From positions 1-9,484 of the forward strand of contig SLQK01000049.1 in NCBI GenBank assembly GCA_007131525.1: a stretch of 9,484 nt of DNA. The letters run 5' to 3'. Source of the DNA: Nitriliruptoraceae bacterium (GTDB taxonomy: Bacteria; Actinomycetota; Nitriliruptoria; Nitriliruptorales; Nitriliruptoraceae). Below the pieces are notes generated by a model. That model was not told where the DNA came from. It did not search any database and saw only the letters and a list, made by a program, of their open reading frames with translations. The position numbers and the translations under genes are program-made. This document shows, one piece after another, positions 7,805 to 9,484 of this stretch (its first letter is position 1; every line of letters begins with the position of its first letter).

Positions 7805-7820
7805 GGGAGGATGGGTGGGG
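7805..7820 (+). promoter_or_regulatory. Ribosome binding site region of the WS/DGAT gene
   Basis: GGGAGG at 7805-7810 lies ten bases before ATG 7821, and a second G-rich run (GGGTGGGG) touches the start. This favours ATG 7821. The next in-frame ATG at 7833 has AGGAGG directly against it with no spacer, and an upstream TTG at 7746 would add residues foreign to the family. Confidence 0.4.
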
Positions 7821-9173
7821 ATGAGCAGGAGGATGTCACCGGGCGATGCCGTGTGGTACCTCGGGGAGAACCGGGTCAACCCGATGACCATCTCGAGCAT
7901 CATGTGGTTCGACCGGCCGATCGACGTCGAGCTCCTGCGCGAGCGCTTCCAGCGGCGGCTGCTCGACCGGCACCCCATCATGCGGCAGCGCATCGTGCCC
8001 TCGCGTCTCCCCGGCGTGATGCCGCGCTGGGTCGACGACCGGACCTTCGAGCTGAGCCGGCACATCTCCGAGGACGTGCTGCCCGACCCCGGCGATCAGA
8101 CCGTCCTGCAGAACTGGTGCAGCGAGGAGCGGACCATCCCGCTGGATCGCTCACGGCCGATGTGGCACGTCAGCGTGCTCCAGGGCTACCGCGGTGGCGG
8201 GTCGGCGATCCACGTCCGCATCCACCACAGCATCGGCGACGGGTTGGCCATGATGGCGCTGCTGCTGACCATCGTGGACGAGTTCGACCCCGCCACGGTC
8301 GCCATCCGTGACCGCTCGATCACGGATCTCGTCGGCGCTGCGTTCGGGACGGGCACGCAGCTCGTGGCCAAGGGGGCCCACCTGGCGCTCCATCCCAGCG
8401 AGGCGATCGAGGTGGCCCGCGAGGGCGTGGAGATGGCGGAGTGGGCGGGACGGCTGCTGGCGCCCCAGCTCGTCCAGCGCACGGTCCTGCAGGGCCAGCC
8501 CGATGGGAGCAAGCGGATGGCCTGGGACCCCGACGGGCTGCCGCTCGCCGAGGTCAAGCGCACCGCCCGCGCCAACGACGCGACGATCAACGACCTGCTG
8601 ATGACGGTGATGAGCGGCGCCCTGCACCGCTACCTGGAGGAACGGGAGGCGCTGGTCGACGACGTCGCCATGATGATCCCGGTCAACCTGCGGCGTCCGG
8701 GGCAGCCGCTGCCCCGCAACCTGGGCAACCGCATCGGCCTGCTGCCCCTGCGCCTGCCGGTGCGCTCCGATGATCCCCGGCAGCGCCTGGAGGTCCTGCA
8801 GCAGCGGATGAACGAGCTGAAGCAGTCCCCGGCGCCGCTGGTCTCGCGCATGCTGATCGTGACCACCACCATGTTCACGCCGGTCGTCGAACGCGGGATC
8901 CACCGGCTCAACCAGCTCCGCTCGACCGGCGTGCTCACCAACGTGCCGGGACCACCGATGCCGCTGCACATCGGCGGTGCTGAGCTGCTGGGCACGATCG
9001 GGTGGGGTGGCATGACCGCCCACCTCAACCTCAGCGCGGCCTTCGTGAGCGTGAACGGCAGCATCTTCCCTGGTCTGGTCACCGACGCTGCCATCACGCC
9101 GGACCCGGAGCTGATCCTCGGCCACCTCCACGCCGAGTACGAGACGGTCGTGGAGCGGCTCGGGACCGGCTGA
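7821..9173 (+). CDS. Wax ester synthase/diacylglycerol acyltransferase (WS/DGAT) family protein
   Basis: This 450-residue protein belongs to the bifunctional acyltransferases that esterify fatty alcohols or diacylglycerol with acyl-CoA, making wax esters or triacylglycerol at the inner face of the membrane. The N terminus reads MSRRMSPGDAVWYL, the usual opening of the family. LDRSRPMW (108-115) precedes the active site HHSIGDG (135-141), in which the second histidine is the catalytic base. The C-terminal WS_DGAT_C domain shows NDLLMTVMSGALHRYL (257-272), IPVNLRRPG, LPRNLGNRIG and TNVPGPPMPL (373-382). No transmembrane helix or signal peptide is evident. The length is near the usual 450-480. 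It is a single gene 150 bases after the GNAT gene and convergent with the next one. Actinobacteria usually carry several paralogues of uneven activity, so the preferred substrate is unknown. Confidence 0.92.
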   Translation: MSRRMSPGDAVWYLGENRVNPMTISSIMWFDRPIDVELLRERFQRRLLDRHPIMRQRIVPSRLPGVMPRWVDDRTFELSRHISEDVLPDPGDQTVLQNWCSEERTIPLDRSRPMWHVSVLQGYRGGGSAIHVRIHHSIGDGLAMMALLLTIVDEFDPATVAIRDRSITDLVGAAFGTGTQLVAKGAHLALHPSEAIEVAREGVEMAEWAGRLLAPQLVQRTVLQGQPDGSKRMAWDPDGLPLAEVKRTARANDATINDLLMTVMSGALHRYLEEREALVDDVAMMIPVNLRRPGQPLPRNLGNRIGLLPLRLPVRSDDPRQRLEVLQQRMNELKQSPAPLVSRMLIVTTTMFTPVVERGIHRLNQLRSTGVLTNVPGPPMPLHIGGAELLGTIGWGGMTAHLNLSAAFVSVNGSIFPGLVTDAAITPDPELILGHLHAEYETVVERLGTG

Positions 9174-9196
9174 CCAGCTTGCCCACGCCGACGGTC

Positions 9197-9235
9197 CCAG
9201 GTGTCGCCGCCCGGTAGGTCGGGGCGGTCGCCTGG
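9197..9235. terminator. GC-rich imperfect hairpin in the convergent gap, possible bidirectional terminator
   Basis: CCAGG (9197-9201) pairs with CCTGG (9231-9235) and, further in, CGCCC pairs with GGGCG, with a mismatch and a small bulge between and a loop of about nine bases. It lies in the 71-base gap between two converging genes, where a shared terminator is expected. There is no T-run on either side. AGGTCGGG occurs twice in the gap (near 9216 and 9237), which I regard as incidental. Confidence 0.3.
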
Positions 9236-9244
9236 CAGGTCGGG

Positions 9245-9484
9245 TCAGCCGCCCGGGAACCCGATCGGGAGCAGGTACAGCGGCTCGTGGTCGTCGGGCA
9301 ACCCCAGGACCTGCTGGACCCGCTGGTCATCGAAGGCGCCGACGGGGACGCCGACCAGTCCCAGCGCGGTGGCCTGCAGCAGCACGTTCTGCGCCGCGTG
9401 GCCCGCCTCGAGGAGCACGTACCTCTCCGCCCGGTCGCCGTACCGCTCCGCGGTGCGTGCCACCACGCCGGTGAGCACGATCAC
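9245..9484 (-). CDS. SagB/ThcOx-type nitroreductase-fold dehydrogenase (C-terminal part, runs off the window)
   Basis: Read from the window edge, this gives the last 79 or so residues of a nitroreductase-superfamily protein; the 5' part lies beyond 9484. The segment AERYGDRAERYVLLEAGHAAQNVLLQATALGL, followed by GVPVGAFDDQRVQQVLGLP and EPLYLLPIG, is the characteristic end of the SagB/ThcOx branch. These FMN enzymes oxidise azolines to azoles in RiPP maturation when clustered with cyclodehydratases; many relatives are stand-alone oxidoreductases with unknown substrates. The FMN phosphate contacts and N-terminal half are not visible here. The stop is TGA, read on the minus strand at 9245-9247. 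The GTG at the very edge is unlikely to be the start, since the domain is about 200 residues. It converges on the WS/DGAT gene, so the two are separately transcribed. Confidence 0.82.
   Translation of the reverse strand: MIVLTGVVARTAERYGDRAERYVLLEAGHAAQNVLLQATALGLVGVPVGAFDDQRVQQVLGLPDDHEPLYLLPIGFPGG

Noticed and set aside
7746..7820. TTG start extending the WS/DGAT protein upstream
   Set aside because: The extra 25 residues do not resemble the family, and the MSRRMSPGDAVWYL start at 7821 matches the known N terminus.
8151..9131. 326-codon minus-strand frame opposite the WS/DGAT gene
   Set aside because: Rich in H, R, Q and D, as expected from the antisense of GC-rich codons, with no family resemblance. 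The sense gene accounts for the DNA.
6849..9173. A functional GNAT and WS/DGAT pair, or their link to RecBCD as a defence island
   Set aside because: The genes are separated by gaps with possible terminators and share no pathway I can name. Adjacency alone is not evidence.
1..9484. tRNA, rRNA, CRISPR, insertion sequence, attachment site or transposon ends
   Set aside because: Reading both strands I found no regularly spaced repeats, no transposase or integrase motifs and no cloverleaf-like sequence. The window is nearly all explained by six genes and three short gaps.

Overview
The window comes from the chromosome of a very GC-rich bacterium. Strong G/C preference at third codon positions, 4-base ATGA gene overlaps, a recC-recB-recD gene order and a WS/DGAT acyltransferase all point to an actinobacterium. 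I cannot fix the genus; a deep-branching lineage of the Nitriliruptoria/Acidimicrobiia kind is possible but is only a guess.

Layout: bases 1-6766 hold the end of a RecBCD operon on the + strand: the 3' part of recC (1-729), a complete recB (726-4697) and a complete recD (4694-6766). Each junction is an ATGA overlap, so the three subunits are probably translated in a coupled way. All helicase motifs of RecB and RecD and the RecB nuclease active site are present, so the complex looks functional. It would process double-strand breaks for recombination and degrade linear foreign DNA. An 82-base gap follows, with a hairpin just after the recD stop and a weak -10-like hexamer.

Bases 6849-7670 encode a GNAT N-acetyltransferase related to the catalytic domain of bacterial protein-lysine acetyltransferases, with an extra C-terminal helical tail. 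A 150-base gap carries a possible terminator hairpin, a TACCGT -10-like element and two overlapping inverted repeats. Bases 7821-9173 encode a WS/DGAT-family acyltransferase with the HHxxxDG active site, implying wax ester or triacylglycerol synthesis. After a 71-base convergent gap with a GC-rich imperfect hairpin, the minus strand carries the C-terminal end of a SagB/ThcOx-type nitroreductase-fold protein that runs off the window.

The last three genes have no evident functional link to RecBCD. I found no mobile element, CRISPR array, tRNA, rRNA or attachment site, and no convincing sign of a previously undescribed system. The items of interest are modest: the overlapping dyads before the WS/DGAT gene, the interdomain linker of RecB, the GNAT tail and the WS/DGAT subfamily.
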